From assembly GCF_003752175.1 (NCBI RefSeq), contig NZ_RJVF01000009.1, positions 62,001-126,000 of the forward strand: DNA of 64,000 nucleotides, in the 5' to 3' direction. The position numbers were made by a program, and so were the translations under genes. The stretch comes from Comamonas sp. BIGb0124 (GTDB lineage Bacteria; Pseudomonadota; Gammaproteobacteria; Burkholderiales; Burkholderiaceae_C). The notes under the pieces are model-generated. The model was not told the DNA's origin and did not search any database. It saw nothing but the letters and a program-made list of their open reading frames with translations. Every line of letters begins with the position of its first letter. Position 1 is the stretch's first letter. Below, piece after piece: positions 24,282 through 34,153 of the stretch.

Positions 24282-27200
24282 GCGCAGGGCGTTTTAATCT
24301 GTCGGCGCTGGCTGTCCGCGAGCGCTCGATCACGGTTTTTCTGATCTTGCTGATCGCGGTTGCGGGCATCGTGGCGTTCTTTCAGCTGGGCCGTGCAGAA
24401 GACCCTCCTTTCACGGTCAAGCAGATGACGGTGATCACCGCCTGGCCGGGCGCCACGGCGCAGGAAATGCAGGATCAGGTGGCCGAGCCGCTCGAGAAGC
24501 GCTTGCAGGAACTGAAGTGGTATGACCGTTCGGAGACCTACACCCGACCGGGGCTGGCCTTCACCATGCTGTCGCTGGCCGACGGCACGCCGCCTTCGGA
24601 AGTGCAGGAGGAGTTCTATCAGGCGCGCAAGAAGCTCGGGGACGAAGCCCGGAACCTGCCGGCGGGCGTGATGGGCCCCATGGTGAACGACGAGTTTTCG
24701 GACGTCACGTTTGCCTTGTTTGCACTGAAGGCGAAGGGCGAGCCGCAGCGGCTTCTGGTGCGCGATGCCGAGTCGCTGCGGCAGCGCCTGTTGCATGTGC
24801 CGGGCGTGAAGAAGGTCAACATCATCGGCGAACAGGCCGAACGCATCTTCGTGTCGTTCTCGCACGATCGGCTGGCGACCCTCGGGGTTTCGCCGCAAGA
24901 CATCTTTTCGGCCCTGAACAGCCAGAACGTGCTCACGCCGGCCGGGTCGATCGACACCGACGGGCCGCAAGTCTTCCTTCGCTTGGACGGCGCCTTCGAC
25001 AAGCTGGAGAAGATCCGCAACACCTCGATCGCGGTGCAGGGGCGCACGCTCAAGCTGTCTGACGTGGCGACGGTGACGCGCGGTTATGAAGACCCGGCGA
25101 CTTTTCTGGTTCGCAACAACGGGGAAGAGGCCCTGCTGCTGGGCATCGTGATGCGCGACGGTTGGAACGGTCTGGATCTGGGCCAGGCGCTCGATGCCGA
25201 GACGGCCCGGATCAACGACGGCATGCCGCTGGGCATGACGCTCACCAAGGTGACCGACCAGTCCGTGAACATCGGCTCGGCCGTCGACGAGTTCATGGTC
25301 AAGTTCTTTGTCGCGCTGCTGGTGGTGATGGTGGTCTGTTTTGTCAGCATGGGCTGGCGGGTCGGCGTGGTGGTGGCCGCCGCCGTGCCGCTGACGCTGG
25401 CCGTGGTCTTCGTGATCATGGCGGCCACGGGCAAGAACTTCGACCGCATCACCCTGGGTTCGCTGATCCTGGCGCTCGGATTGCTGGTGGACGACGCCAT
25501 CATCGCCATCGAAATGATGGTGGTGAAGATGGAGCAGGGCTACGACCGCATCGAAGCGTCGGCATACGCCTGGAGCCACACCGCAGCGCCGATGCTGTCG
25601 GGCACGCTGGTGACGGCCATCGGTTTCATGCCCAATGGCTTTGCACAGTCGACGGCGGGTGAATACACCAGCAACATGTTCTGGATCGTGGGCATCGCCC
25701 TGATCGCCTCATGGGTGGTCGCCGTGTTCTTCACGCCTTATCTGGGCGTGAAGATGTTGCCGAACATCCGGAAGGTCGAGGGCGGCCACGCGGCGATCTA
25801 CGACACGCCCCGATACAACCGCTTCCGCCAGGTGCTGGCGCGTGTCATCGCCCGCAAGTGGCTGGTGGCCGGGACGGTGATCATGGCGTTTGTCGTCGCG
25901 ATCCTCGGCATGGGGTTGGTCAAGAAGCAGTTCTTTCCGACCTCGGACCGCCCGGAGGTACTGGTCGAGGTGCAGATGCCTTACGGAACATCCATCGAGC
26001 AGACCAGCGCGACGACGGCCCGGATCGAGTCGTGGCTGCAGAAGCAGGAAGAAGCAAAAATCGTCACGGCTTATGTGGGCCAGGGCGCGCCGCGTTTCTA
26101 TCTGGCAATGGCGCCGGAGCTGCCCGATCCGTCGTTTGCGAAGATCGTGGTGCTCACGGACAGCCAGGAAGCGCGCGAGAAGCTCAAGTTCCGCCTGCGC
26201 GAAGCGGTGGCCGAAGGACTCGCACCGGAAGCCCGCGTGAGGGTCACCCAGCTCGTGTTCGGCCCGTATTCGCCGTACCCGGTCGCGTATCGTGTGATGG
26301 GGCCAGATCCTTCCCGGTTGCGCGACATCGCGGCGGAGGTGCAGCAGGTGATGCAGGCGAACGCCATGATGCGCACGGTCAATTCCGACTGGGGCCCGCC
26401 GGTCTCGACGCTGCATTTCTCGCTGGATCAGGATCGCTTGCAGTCGGTCGGGCTGACTTCGACAGCCGTGGCGCAACAGCTTCAGTTTCTGCTCACGGGT
26501 GTTCCGATCACCTCGGTGCGCGAAGACATACGCTCGGTGCAGGTGGTGGGGCGTGCCGCCGGCGATATCCGGCTCGATCCCGCCAGGATCGAAGGCTTCA
26601 CGCTGGTGGGCTCGGCGGGGCAACGCATCCCGCTGTCGCAGGTCGGCGAGGTCGATGTCCGGATGGAAGATCCGGTTCTGCGCCGCCGCGATCGCACGCC
26701 GACCGTGACGGTGCGGGGCGACATCGCCGAAGGCCTGCAGCCGCCGGACGTCTCTGCGGTCATCGTCAAGGAACTGCGGCCCATCATCGACAGGCTGCCC
26801 GAGGGTTACCGGATCGAGGAAGCAGGATCGATCGAGGAATCGGGCAAGGCCAGCCAGGCGATGTTGCCGCTGTTCCCGATCATGCTGGCGATGACGTTGC
26901 TGATCATCATTCTGCAGGTGCGCTCGATGTCGGCGATGGTGATGGTTTTCCTGACTGCACCGCTGGGCCTGATCGGTGTCGTGCCGACGTTGCTGCTGTT
27001 CCAGCAGCCGTTCGGCATCAATGCACTGGTGGGCCTGATCGCGCTGTCGGGCATCCTGATGCGCAACACCCTGATCCTGATCGGCCAGATCCATCACAAC
27101 GAGAACGAGGGACTGGATCCGTTCCATGCGGTGGTCGAGGCGACCGTGCAACGCGCCCGCCCGGTGCTGTTGACGGCGCTGGCGGCGATCCTGGCTTTCA

Positions 27201-27367
27201 TTCCGCTCACGCACTCGGTGTTCTGGGGCACCCTGGCCTACACACTGATCGGCGGCACGCTGGGCGGAACGATCATGACCTTGGTGTTCCTGCCGGCGAT
27301 GTATTCGATCTGGTTCAAGATCAAGCCCGCTGGGGCCAACGGGGCCGGAAAAGCGCTGCGGGCATAG
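24278..27367 (+). CDS. RND efflux transporter permease (HAE1/AcrB-like)
   Basis: 1029 aa, normal length. TM1 at ~15-35; TM2-6 around 340-480 with the proton-relay pair in GLLVDDAIIAIEMM (~408-421); a second TM block at ~865-1010. Two large periplasmic loops (~40-330 and ~560-860) form the porter. Drives proton-coupled export of drugs or other amphiphiles together with the adaptor (4-nt overlap) and the divergent outer-membrane factor. Substrate cannot be read from sequence. Confidence 0.95.
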   Translation: MSAGRFNLSALAVRERSITVFLILLIAVAGIVAFFQLGRAEDPPFTVKQMTVITAWPGATAQEMQDQVAEPLEKRLQELKWYDRSETYTRPGLAFTMLSLADGTPPSEVQEEFYQARKKLGDEARNLPAGVMGPMVNDEFSDVTFALFALKAKGEPQRLLVRDAESLRQRLLHVPGVKKVNIIGEQAERIFVSFSHDRLATLGVSPQDIFSALNSQNVLTPAGSIDTDGPQVFLRLDGAFDKLEKIRNTSIAVQGRTLKLSDVATVTRGYEDPATFLVRNNGEEALLLGIVMRDGWNGLDLGQALDAETARINDGMPLGMTLTKVTDQSVNIGSAVDEFMVKFFVALLVVMVVCFVSMGWRVGVVVAAAVPLTLAVVFVIMAATGKNFDRITLGSLILALGLLVDDAIIAIEMMVVKMEQGYDRIEASAYAWSHTAAPMLSGTLVTAIGFMPNGFAQSTAGEYTSNMFWIVGIALIASWVVAVFFTPYLGVKMLPNIRKVEGGHAAIYDTPRYNRFRQVLARVIARKWLVAGTVIMAFVVAILGMGLVKKQFFPTSDRPEVLVEVQMPYGTSIEQTSATTARIESWLQKQEEAKIVTAYVGQGAPRFYLAMAPELPDPSFAKIVVLTDSQEAREKLKFRLREAVAEGLAPEARVRVTQLVFGPYSPYPVAYRVMGPDPSRLRDIAAEVQQVMQANAMMRTVNSDWGPPVSTLHFSLDQDRLQSVGLTSTAVAQQLQFLLTGVPITSVREDIRSVQVVGRAAGDIRLDPARIEGFTLVGSAGQRIPLSQVGEVDVRMEDPVLRRRDRTPTVTVRGDIAEGLQPPDVSAVIVKELRPIIDRLPEGYRIEEAGSIEESGKASQAMLPLFPIMLAMTLLIIILQVRSMSAMVMVFLTAPLGLIGVVPTLLLFQQPFGINALVGLIALSGILMRNTLILIGQIHHNENEGLDPFHAVVEATVQRARPVLLTALAAILAFIPLTHSVFWGTLAYTLIGGTLGGTIMTLVFLPAMYSIWFKIKPAGANGAGKALRA

Positions 27368-27386
27368 GGTGGCGCGAGATCGGCGA

Positions 27387-27409
27387 GAGGATGGCGCGTT
27401 GCCGTCCTC
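27387..27409. terminator. hairpin between convergent pump and esterase genes
   Basis: Nine-base-pair stem GAGGATGGC/GCCGTCCTC (one T-G wobble) with loop GCGTT, placed 20 bp after the pump stop and 19 bp after the esterase stop. No strong U-tract, but the position fits a bidirectional terminator. Confidence 0.5.
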
Positions 27410-27427
27410 GATCTGACGGCCGTGCGT

Positions 27428-28357
27428 TCAACGCCCAGTTCCTGCCGATGCGTTCTGGCTGAAGGTCAGAAAGAAGCGGACCATTTCGCACGTGGCGTCG
27501 GGGCCTTTCCGATCGGTGCACGAGCCGAGTTCCGAGCCGCCGGCCCAGGCATGCCCGGCGCCATGGATCTCCCATCGTTCGGCGATGACGTCGCCCAATC
27601 CGTTGAGGTAGATGTGCCGGGTGACGGGGTGCTGGCCACGTTCGCCGGGCATGCCGGTCACGACCTCGGGGGCGGTATCGCCCAGGCTCGATGAAACGAT
27701 CTGCAGGGCGTTTTTGGGATGCACCGTGGTGTCTTGATCGCCATGAAAGACGATCACCGGCACGCCGCTGCCGGCCAGGGTGGGCGGCGTGCTGTGCAGG
27801 CCCTGCATGGCGGCCGCTGCCGACGAGAGATCGGAGGCCACGCCGGGTGCCAGGCCCGAATGCACGCCCGCGGCTGCGTAGACCTTGGGATACGACCGGG
27901 CCACGAGCGCGGCCATGGCACCGCCTGCCGACAGGCCTGCGATGTAGACCCGCTGCGAGTCGATGCCATGCGCCAGCACCACCTCGCGAGTCATGCCGGC
28001 CAGCAGAGCGGCTTCGGCACGGCCCTGCAGCTGCTCGCCGTTTTCGAACCAGTTCCAGCATCGCTGCGGATGGGCTTCCCGCGACTGCACCGGGTAGAGC
28101 ACGTAGAAATCGTGTCGACGGCCTTGGTCGTTCATGGCCGTGCCGGCCGCAAAGTCGTCGGCATCCTGACTGCAGCCGTGAAGCATGACGACGAGCGGCA
28201 GGCGTTTGCCGGCCGGGTTGGGCGGGACATACAGCTTGTAGTACCGGGCCCCCGCTGAATTGCGAAACGTGCCTTCGATGAATGAATCGGGCGTGGCGGC
28301 AGGGCGGTATGCGCCTTGCCGGACCGGTCCGGCGTTTCGTAGATATTCGACGGTCAT
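27428..28357 (-). CDS. PHB-depolymerase-family (LpqC/feruloyl-esterase-like) serine esterase
   Basis: 309 aa alpha/beta hydrolase of the extracellular PHB depolymerase family. Oxyanion-hole LHGCSQ (59-64), nucleophile S143 in GLSAGG, Asp near 207-209 in FHGDQD, and His in GAGHAW. A clear N-terminal signal peptide is absent from the ATG at 28357 (MTVEYLRNAG), which has AGAGAAAG upstream; an earlier start at 28420 adds 21 residues but also lacks a signal. Acts on short-chain polyesters or aryl esters; substrate unknown. Confidence 0.85.
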   Translation of the reverse strand: MTVEYLRNAGPVRQGAYRPAATPDSFIEGTFRNSAGARYYKLYVPPNPAGKRLPLVVMLHGCSQDADDFAAGTAMNDQGRRHDFYVLYPVQSREAHPQRCWNWFENGEQLQGRAEAALLAGMTREVVLAHGIDSQRVYIAGLSAGGAMAALVARSYPKVYAAAGVHSGLAPGVASDLSSAAAAMQGLHSTPPTLAGSGVPVIVFHGDQDTTVHPKNALQIVSSSLGDTAPEVVTGMPGERGQHPVTRHIYLNGLGDVIAERWEIHGAGHAWAGGSELGSCTDRKGPDATCEMVRFFLTFSQNASAGTGR

Positions 28358-28527
28358 CGCTTTCTCTCTCTTCTGATAGGGTGTGAGGGCAGGGCGAAGC
28401 CGCAATACACTGGGGGACATCGTCCGTTGAGTGACCCTGTCGGGGGGCGAACAATCGGCCCCGTGTCAGAACGCCGGGCCTGTCCCTGGCTTGCAACGCA
28501 ACTCTTCTTCATACCGACCGGACGACC

Positions 28528-29049
28528 ATGCACTCCGTAGCCGACCTTCTTCACAACACCAAGTTCAAGGATCCGCTTCGCAACGGTTCGCTCGAAGAAC
28601 TCGAGGCGTTGGCCGCCGGGCAAGGGCTGCGCTCGGCGTTGATCTACCTGAACGCCTTGGTGCCTCATCGCTTCACGGCCATCTACCGGCTTCGGCACAA
28701 GACGCTGTATTGCACGTCGGCTTTCGATGCGGCCCAGGAAATCAGCGGCGTCGACCTGGCCGAGGTTCCGTATGAAGAAAGCTACTGCCAGTTCACGCTC
28801 AAGGACGGTCGGTACGTGACCGCCGATGCAGCGGCCGATCCGCTGCTCGAAGGCCACAAGTACCGCGACATCATGCAAAGCTATATCGGCATGCCGGTCC
28901 TCGATGAGAATGCCCAGGTCTATGGCACGCTGTGCCACTTCGATTTTCTGAAGATCGAGGCGCCTCCACGGCAGATCGAGTTTCTGAAAAGCGCCGCGCG
29001 GTTGCTGGCGGCCCATGTGAGCCGTCCGGTCGGCGGCGCTCGAGCCTGA
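28528..29049 (+). CDS. GAF-domain sensor protein
   Basis: 173 aa, almost entirely one GAF domain (~35-165: FTAIYRLRHKTLYCTSAFD, then YCQFTLKDGRYVTADAAADP and YIGMPVLDENAQVYGTLCHF). A standalone GAF without output domain binds a small molecule or senses redox state. Divergent from the esterase. No partner kinase nearby. Confidence 0.85.
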   Translation: MHSVADLLHNTKFKDPLRNGSLEELEALAAGQGLRSALIYLNALVPHRFTAIYRLRHKTLYCTSAFDAAQEISGVDLAEVPYEESYCQFTLKDGRYVTADAAADPLLEGHKYRDIMQSYIGMPVLDENAQVYGTLCHFDFLKIEAPPRQIEFLKSAARLLAAHVSRPVGGARA

Positions 29050-29077
29050 GGCCATCGGGCCCGCGTGGTGGGTCGCG

Positions 29078-29971
29078 TTATCTCCTGGGCGACTTGAGGG
29101 GCTGGCTGCCCGCTCCCAGCTCGGCACCCGTTCGAGGGTCGAGCAGGGGGTCGGAGGTCGTGCGGTTGAGCATGGCGAGGTAGGGCAGTTCTTCGTCGGG
29201 CGTCAGTTCGACGAATGCATCGCCGTCGCCGCCGTCCACGGCCTGCAGCTCGCTGGATTTGCTTCGTACATCCCAGTTGGGGCCGCTGTTCCAGGAGCCC
29301 TGGACATCGCGTCCTGCCGAGTGGTTGAAGTAGGTGGACGAGAACTCTTCCAGGCCCTGCAGCTTTCCGGGCGGGAAGTTCGGGGTGATGGCATACAGCG
29401 CTTTCTCGAACGACTTCTGGTGAGCGATCTCGCGGGTCATCAGAAAGGTGAGTGCGTCTTTGACGCCGGGATCGTCGGTCAAGGCGATCAGCCGTTCGTA
29501 GACGATCTTGGCGCGCGCCTCGGCCGCGATGTTGGAGCGAAGATCGGCCGTGGGCTCGCCGATGGTGTCGACATAGGCGGCCGACCACGGCACGCCTGCA
29601 GAGTTCGTCAGCGCCGGACCGCCGCCGAACAGCACCTGGGTGAGATGGCTGTCGTTGCCGGCACCGGTGATCGACCGGTAGAGGTCGGCTTCGGACTCGG
29701 AGGCCTCGGCCAGTTTGCCCTTGGCGCCTTTGTTGAGCATGGCGACCATCGTGCCGATGATCTCCAGGTGGCTCAACTCTTCGGTGGCAATGTCGAAGAG
29801 CAGGTCTTTGCGGCCCGGGTCGTCGTCGCCGATGGCCTGGGTGAAGTACCGGCATGCGGCGGCCAGTTCGCCCTGCGAGCCCCCGAATTGCTCGAGCAGC
29901 AGATTGGCCAGGCCGGGGTTGCTTTCAGAGACACGCACGGTGTACTGAAGCCGTTTATTGTGAGAGAACAT
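29078..29971 (-). CDS. manganese (non-haem) catalase
   Basis: 297 aa. Di-manganese catalase dismutating hydrogen peroxide in the cytosol. The ferritin-like four-helix core shows metal-ligand motifs EELSHLEI (~68-75) and REIAHQKSFEKAL (~184-196), plus AEARAKIVYERL. The C-terminal arm (~230-297) supports the oligomer. It complements haem catalases under iron limitation and is followed on the map by an iron-uptake locus. Confidence 0.93.
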   Translation of the reverse strand: MFSHNKRLQYTVRVSESNPGLANLLLEQFGGSQGELAAACRYFTQAIGDDDPGRKDLLFDIATEELSHLEIIGTMVAMLNKGAKGKLAEASESEADLYRSITGAGNDSHLTQVLFGGGPALTNSAGVPWSAAYVDTIGEPTADLRSNIAAEARAKIVYERLIALTDDPGVKDALTFLMTREIAHQKSFEKALYAITPNFPPGKLQGLEEFSSTYFNHSAGRDVQGSWNSGPNWDVRSKSSELQAVDGGDGDAFVELTPDEELPYLAMLNRTTSDPLLDPRTGAELGAGSQPLKSPRR

Positions 29972-30480
29972 GAGGTATTCCTGTCGTGGAGTATGGTTTT
30001 AATACGACCGGGTTTACTTTCAGTATCACATGCTGACGGGCTGGAGCCAGGTGAATGCATCGATATATCGGCCTCACTCATCCTGAGGCCAAAATGTATT
30101 GGGGTCTGGAGTGAAGTGCGCCCCCTTGGCGTGGTCTTTCGACTACAGGGTTGTGAATATCGGTGTAATCGATTCGATAAACGAGGATTGGATGGGGGGT
30201 GTAGGATTTCGATGGGGGTTTTGATGAATGTCGATTGGGGCTGAATTCGAGATTTATCCGTTGTTTTTGCTTGTTTTGATGCGCATGTTTTTTTTGAAGC
30301 CCTGAAATAAAAGGCCTGTCATCGTCATTCAAGCTATTTCATGAAGGGGCAGTCCAATCTGGCATCATGATTTTGAATGGGATGCGGGCCTTTTTCGGAT
30401 GGATGGACTTGAAACCAGTTAGGCGATGAAAATGGCCGAAATCGATTCAATCCGCACAGCGTCCCAGACGCTGCTTGCGT
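29972..30480. other. 509-bp non-coding region upstream of the catalase
   Basis: No credible gene; composition drops to moderately AT-rich at 30100-30350. It should contain the catalase promoter. A hairpin CAGCGTC-CCA-GACGCTG at 30457-30473, 8 bp past the stop of the receptor gene, may end its transcription, though no U-run follows. Confidence 0.35.
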
Positions 30481-32964
30481 TTACAACCGATAGTCCAGCG
30501 TCACCCCAAAGCTGCGCGGCGCACCGGGCTGGTTGCCGCCGGTGGACCAGCCCAGGCCCTGGTAGTAGTGTTTGTCGAACAGGTTGTCGATGTTCAGGCG
30601 CACGGTGGCCTGGCGGCTGATGTCGTACGAGGCGTTCAGGCCGACCAGCGCATAACCCTTCTGGCGGATGGTGTCGCCATAGCTGGACACCGTGGTGTTC
30701 TGCACGTACAGCGACGCGCCGGTGCGCCAGCGGTGCCATTCGCCGGGCAGGCGGTAGGCCGTGGTCATCTTGAATTGATGGCGGGGGTAGTTGGGACTGA
30801 AGAGCTCGCCGATGTTGGCGGGGTCGCTGTCCTTGGTGTATTTGGCCGATACATAGGCATAACCCGCTGCGATCTGCCAGCCCGGCAGCAGTTCGCCGCC
30901 GATCTCGGTTTCGATGCCCTGGCTCTCGACTTCGCCCGATGCCCGCTGGCAGTAGCCGAAGCTGCTGCCGGGGCAGGGGTTGGGGCCGCCGGTGTCGTCG
31001 GTGGCGCGGTTGCGCTGCTTGATCTGAAACACGGCCACGCTGGCGTTGAGCCGGCCACCGAAGTACGCGCCCTTGACGCCGGCTTCGAGGTTGGTGCCGG
31101 TGATGGGGTCGAGTACCGTGCCGTTCATGTCGTAGGCGGTCTGCGGCTGGAAGATGCGGGTCCAGCTGGCGTAGACGGAGTGGCGGTCGTCCAGGTCGAA
31201 GATCAGGCCGCCGTAAGGGGTGAGCTGGTGGCCGGGGTCGTACTTGAGCGGGGCGGCGTTGGTCTTGGTCTGGTGGCTGAGGCGTTCATACCCGTCCGCA
31301 CGCAGGCCGGTGATGAGCTTGAGCGGCTCGGCCAAGTGCCAGCGTGCGACGGCGTAGGCGCCGGTCTGGCGGGTGTCGAAGCGCAGTCTCCAGGCGCTCA
31401 TGTCGATGGCGGGCTGGGCGACGGCGTAGGCGTTCCAGTTGTAGGGGTCGACGAGCGGGCCTGACGATGTCCAGGCGTAGCTCGACCAGCCGCCGTTCGA
31501 GTCGTACTTGAGCCGGCGATGCGACAGGCCGAAGGCCGCCTCGTGTTCGCGCCCCAGCAGCGAGAAGGGACCGCTGGCGTTCACGTCGAGGCTGGTCTGG
31601 CGGTTGTCGATGACGTAGGCCTGGGTGTTCTGGTACAGCGAGCCGCCGATGCGGCTCAGGCCCGAAAACGTCATGTCCACATCCTGCCAGCGCTGCACGG
31701 CCGAGAGCTTGGCGCGCCAGCCGCCGGCCAACTGCTGTTCGAGCTCGACAAAGGCGGTCTGCGTGGTCTGGCCCCAATGGTCGAACGCGTTGGCCAGGTT
31801 GGCGGATCGCGGCACGTCGAGGAAGGAGCCGTCGGCGGCCAGCGGCAGGCGGGTGTAGAGCCCGGTGTCGTAGATGCGGCGCCAGTGGGCGCCGACGGTG
31901 AGCAGCGTGTCGGGCGAGAGGTCGGCTTCGAGGACGCCGTAGAGCTGGCCGTTGCGGTCGTGCGCGGTGTCGTAGAAGTTGCGTTTGTCCTGCACCGAGG
32001 CCACGGCCCGTCCACGCAGCGTCTTGGCTTCGTTGAGCGCGTTGCTGCCGTCGAGCTGCAGCCGGTAGTTGTCCCAACTGCCGATCGAGGCCTGCAGCGA
32101 GCCTTGCGGGGTGGCCGTGGGGCGCTTGCGCACCAGGTTGAGGGCGGCCGAAGGGTTGCCGCTGCCGGTGGTGAGGCCGCTGGCGCCGCGAACCACTTCC
32201 ATGCGGTCGTAGATGGCGAGATCTTCGTTGTCGGGGTTGGCGGTGCCGTTGCCGCCCAGGCTGGTGGGCAGGCCGTCGAGCAGCAGGCTGTCGATGGCGA
32301 AGCCGCGGGCGCTGAAACTGCCGGATTCGCCCACCAGGTCGCCCTTCTGCACGACCAGGCCGGTCACGTTCTGCACGGCCTGGTCCAGCGTGGTCAGGCC
32401 CAGCACGTCGATCTGTTCGCGGGTGAGCACGCTGACGGACTGCGGCGTCTCGCGCAGCGAGAGGTTGAGCCGGGTCGCGGTGCTGGCGCTGCCGGAGGTC
32501 ATCGAGCCCGTGCCTTCGGTGGTCTCTCTCGCCAGCGCGCTGGCGGTGACGCGCACTTCGGCCAGATCGACACCGGCGGCGCCGGTGGCTTCGGGTGTGG
32601 CGCGCAGCACGTAGCTGCCGTTGGCTTGCGGCACGGCTTCGAGGCCGGTGCCGCCGAGCAGCCGATGCAGCGCCTGGCTGGCCGAGTGCGCGCCCTGCAC
32701 GCCGGCGCTGTGTTTGCCGGCGGTGAGCCGTCCATCGGCCGCCACGAACACGCCCGTCACCGCGACATAACGGTTGATGGCTTGGTTGAGGGGGCCGTTG
32801 GCGATGTCGTAGGTTCGGATGTCGGCCGGCGCGGCGGCTGCGGCCTGCTGGGCCAGTGCCGCGGTGGCGGGCAGCAGGGCAGAGGTGGCGAGCAGGGCGA
32901 TGCGCAGGGCAAACGGCAGGGGGGCCAGCGGGCTGGCGATGACTGGAGGGCGCGATGGGCGCAT
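30481..32964 (-). CDS. TonB-dependent siderophore receptor with signalling (STN) domain
   Basis: 827 aa. Signal peptide (~1-38, cleaved after ALA), STN secretin/TonB N-terminal signalling domain (~50-115, IRTYDIANGPLNQAINRYVA), plug domain (~155-265, SVLTREQIDVLGLTTLDQAV) and a 22-strand barrel ending VTLDYRL. The STN domain passes ligand binding to the FecR-like anti-sigma encoded upstream. Length and sequence are of the ferrichrome/pyoverdine-type FhuE/FpvA class; the exact siderophore is unknown. Good GAGGAG site before the ATG. Confidence 0.94.
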   Translation of the reverse strand: MRPSRPPVIASPLAPLPFALRIALLATSALLPATAALAQQAAAAAPADIRTYDIANGPLNQAINRYVAVTGVFVAADGRLTAGKHSAGVQGAHSASQALHRLLGGTGLEAVPQANGSYVLRATPEATGAAGVDLAEVRVTASALARETTEGTGSMTSGSASTATRLNLSLRETPQSVSVLTREQIDVLGLTTLDQAVQNVTGLVVQKGDLVGESGSFSARGFAIDSLLLDGLPTSLGGNGTANPDNEDLAIYDRMEVVRGASGLTTGSGNPSAALNLVRKRPTATPQGSLQASIGSWDNYRLQLDGSNALNEAKTLRGRAVASVQDKRNFYDTAHDRNGQLYGVLEADLSPDTLLTVGAHWRRIYDTGLYTRLPLAADGSFLDVPRSANLANAFDHWGQTTQTAFVELEQQLAGGWRAKLSAVQRWQDVDMTFSGLSRIGGSLYQNTQAYVIDNRQTSLDVNASGPFSLLGREHEAAFGLSHRRLKYDSNGGWSSYAWTSSGPLVDPYNWNAYAVAQPAIDMSAWRLRFDTRQTGAYAVARWHLAEPLKLITGLRADGYERLSHQTKTNAAPLKYDPGHQLTPYGGLIFDLDDRHSVYASWTRIFQPQTAYDMNGTVLDPITGTNLEAGVKGAYFGGRLNASVAVFQIKQRNRATDDTGGPNPCPGSSFGYCQRASGEVESQGIETEIGGELLPGWQIAAGYAYVSAKYTKDSDPANIGELFSPNYPRHQFKMTTAYRLPGEWHRWRTGASLYVQNTTVSSYGDTIRQKGYALVGLNASYDISRQATVRLNIDNLFDKHYYQGLGWSTGGNQPGAPRSFGVTLDYRL

Positions 32965-33064
32965 GGTGAGATTTCTCCTCGGATGGATGGCTGGTCCTGC
33001 GTGATCCGAGCGAGCCGCGAGAAAAGGGAACCGGAGACGTCGGTGCGAGCCGTTTTTTTCGGCT

Positions 33065-34153
33065 TCAGCCGGCCTGGGGTTCGATCTGCACCCACCACGG
33101 CAGCGTGTAACGCACGCGGATGGGCAGGGCCTGCATCAGCAGGGCCAGGGCGCGGTCGGTGTCGTGCAGCGGATAGCCGCCGGCCACGCGCAGGTCGGCG
33201 ATGGCAGGGTCGCAGGCGAGGTGCCCCGGGCGGTAGAGCGACAATTCGGCGACCCAGTCGGCGAGCCGCATGTCGTCGGCGAGCAGCAAGCCCTTGGCCC
33301 AGGATTGGCGTGCTTCGTCGACCGGCCTGCTGCGGCCGATGCTGGTTGCGCCGATGTCGGTTTGCCAGCCGCCGGGCACGATTTGTTCGGCTGCGGCTGC
33401 GGCCGCCGTGCCGGGGCGGACCGCGACCGAGCCCCCGAAAACCGATAGCGTGCACTGCCGGTCGCGCGTGCGGACCGAAAACCGGGTGCCCAGCGGGCGC
33501 AGGCTGGCCAGGTGGGTGACGACGGTGAGCTCGGGTCGGTGGGCCGGCGCGGGCAGGGCCGGGCGGCCGGTGTCGACCAGGATTTCTCCCTGATGCAGGA
33601 CGATGCGCGGACCTTGCTGTGCATCGGCGGCTTCGGCAAGGTCGATGGCCGTGCGAGGGGCCAGCCACAGCCGGGTGCCATCGGCCAGATGCAATTGGCG
33701 GGTCTGGCCGACGCCGGTGTTGTGGTCGCTCTGCCAGTCCCAGCCTTGCGAGGCCAACCGGTGCCGCACCGGGGGCACGTAACGGGCGGCGAGCAGGCCG
33801 GCCGTGCCGCACACGGCCATCGCCGCGAGGGTGCGCAGCGCGCGCCGGCGTTGACCGCCATGGTGGGCCGCCTGATCGAGCGCATGGCTGGCCGCCCGTT
33901 TGGCGGCAGGCTGCAAGCGGCGCGAGGGATCGAACTGGCTGCTGATCGCCTGCACGGCCTGCCAGGCCCGTTGATGGTCGGGGTGCGCCGCCAGCCAGTC
34001 GAGCCAGCGCTGGCGGGCTTGCGGATCGGCGGGCTCGTCCTGCAGCACGGCAAACCATTCGGCCGCCTGCCGAAGCGTGCCGTGCGCCAGGGGCGGCGGG
34101 CCTGCAGGCGTCGGCGCAGGCGGGATCGGGCCGGCGGTCGCTCGGCCGTTCAT
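33065..34153 (-). CDS. fecR: FecR-family anti-sigma / sigma regulator
   Basis: 362 aa. N-terminal FecR_N (DUF4880: AEWFAVLQDEPADPQARQRW, ~30-50), one membrane segment near 105-120 (AVCGTAGLLAARYV), and the periplasmic FecR domain (~140-235) with a C-terminal STN-interacting part. Starts at the ATG at 34153, overlapping the sigma-factor stop by 4 nt; the frame is open upstream but only as shadow of the sigma gene. It relays the receptor signal to FecI. Confidence 0.9.
   Translation of the reverse strand: MNGRATAGPIPPAPTPAGPPPLAHGTLRQAAEWFAVLQDEPADPQARQRWLDWLAAHPDHQRAWQAVQAISSQFDPSRRLQPAAKRAASHALDQAAHHGGQRRRALRTLAAMAVCGTAGLLAARYVPPVRHRLASQGWDWQSDHNTGVGQTRQLHLADGTRLWLAPRTAIDLAEAADAQQGPRIVLHQGEILVDTGRPALPAPAHRPELTVVTHLASLRPLGTRFSVRTRDRQCTLSVFGGSVAVRPGTAAAAAAEQIVPGGWQTDIGATSIGRSRPVDEARQSWAKGLLLADDMRLADWVAELSLYRPGHLACDPAIADLRVAGGYPLHDTDRALALLMQALPIRVRYTLPWWVQIEPQAG

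Noticed and set aside
30078-30332. 84-codon minus-strand frame between catalase and receptor genes
   Set aside because: No ribosome site, no motif and atypical composition; treated as non-coding.
31519-33519. 666-codon plus-strand frame over the TonB receptor and fecR
   Set aside because: Low-complexity Arg/Val/Gly translation; the minus strand has full receptor and FecR domains.
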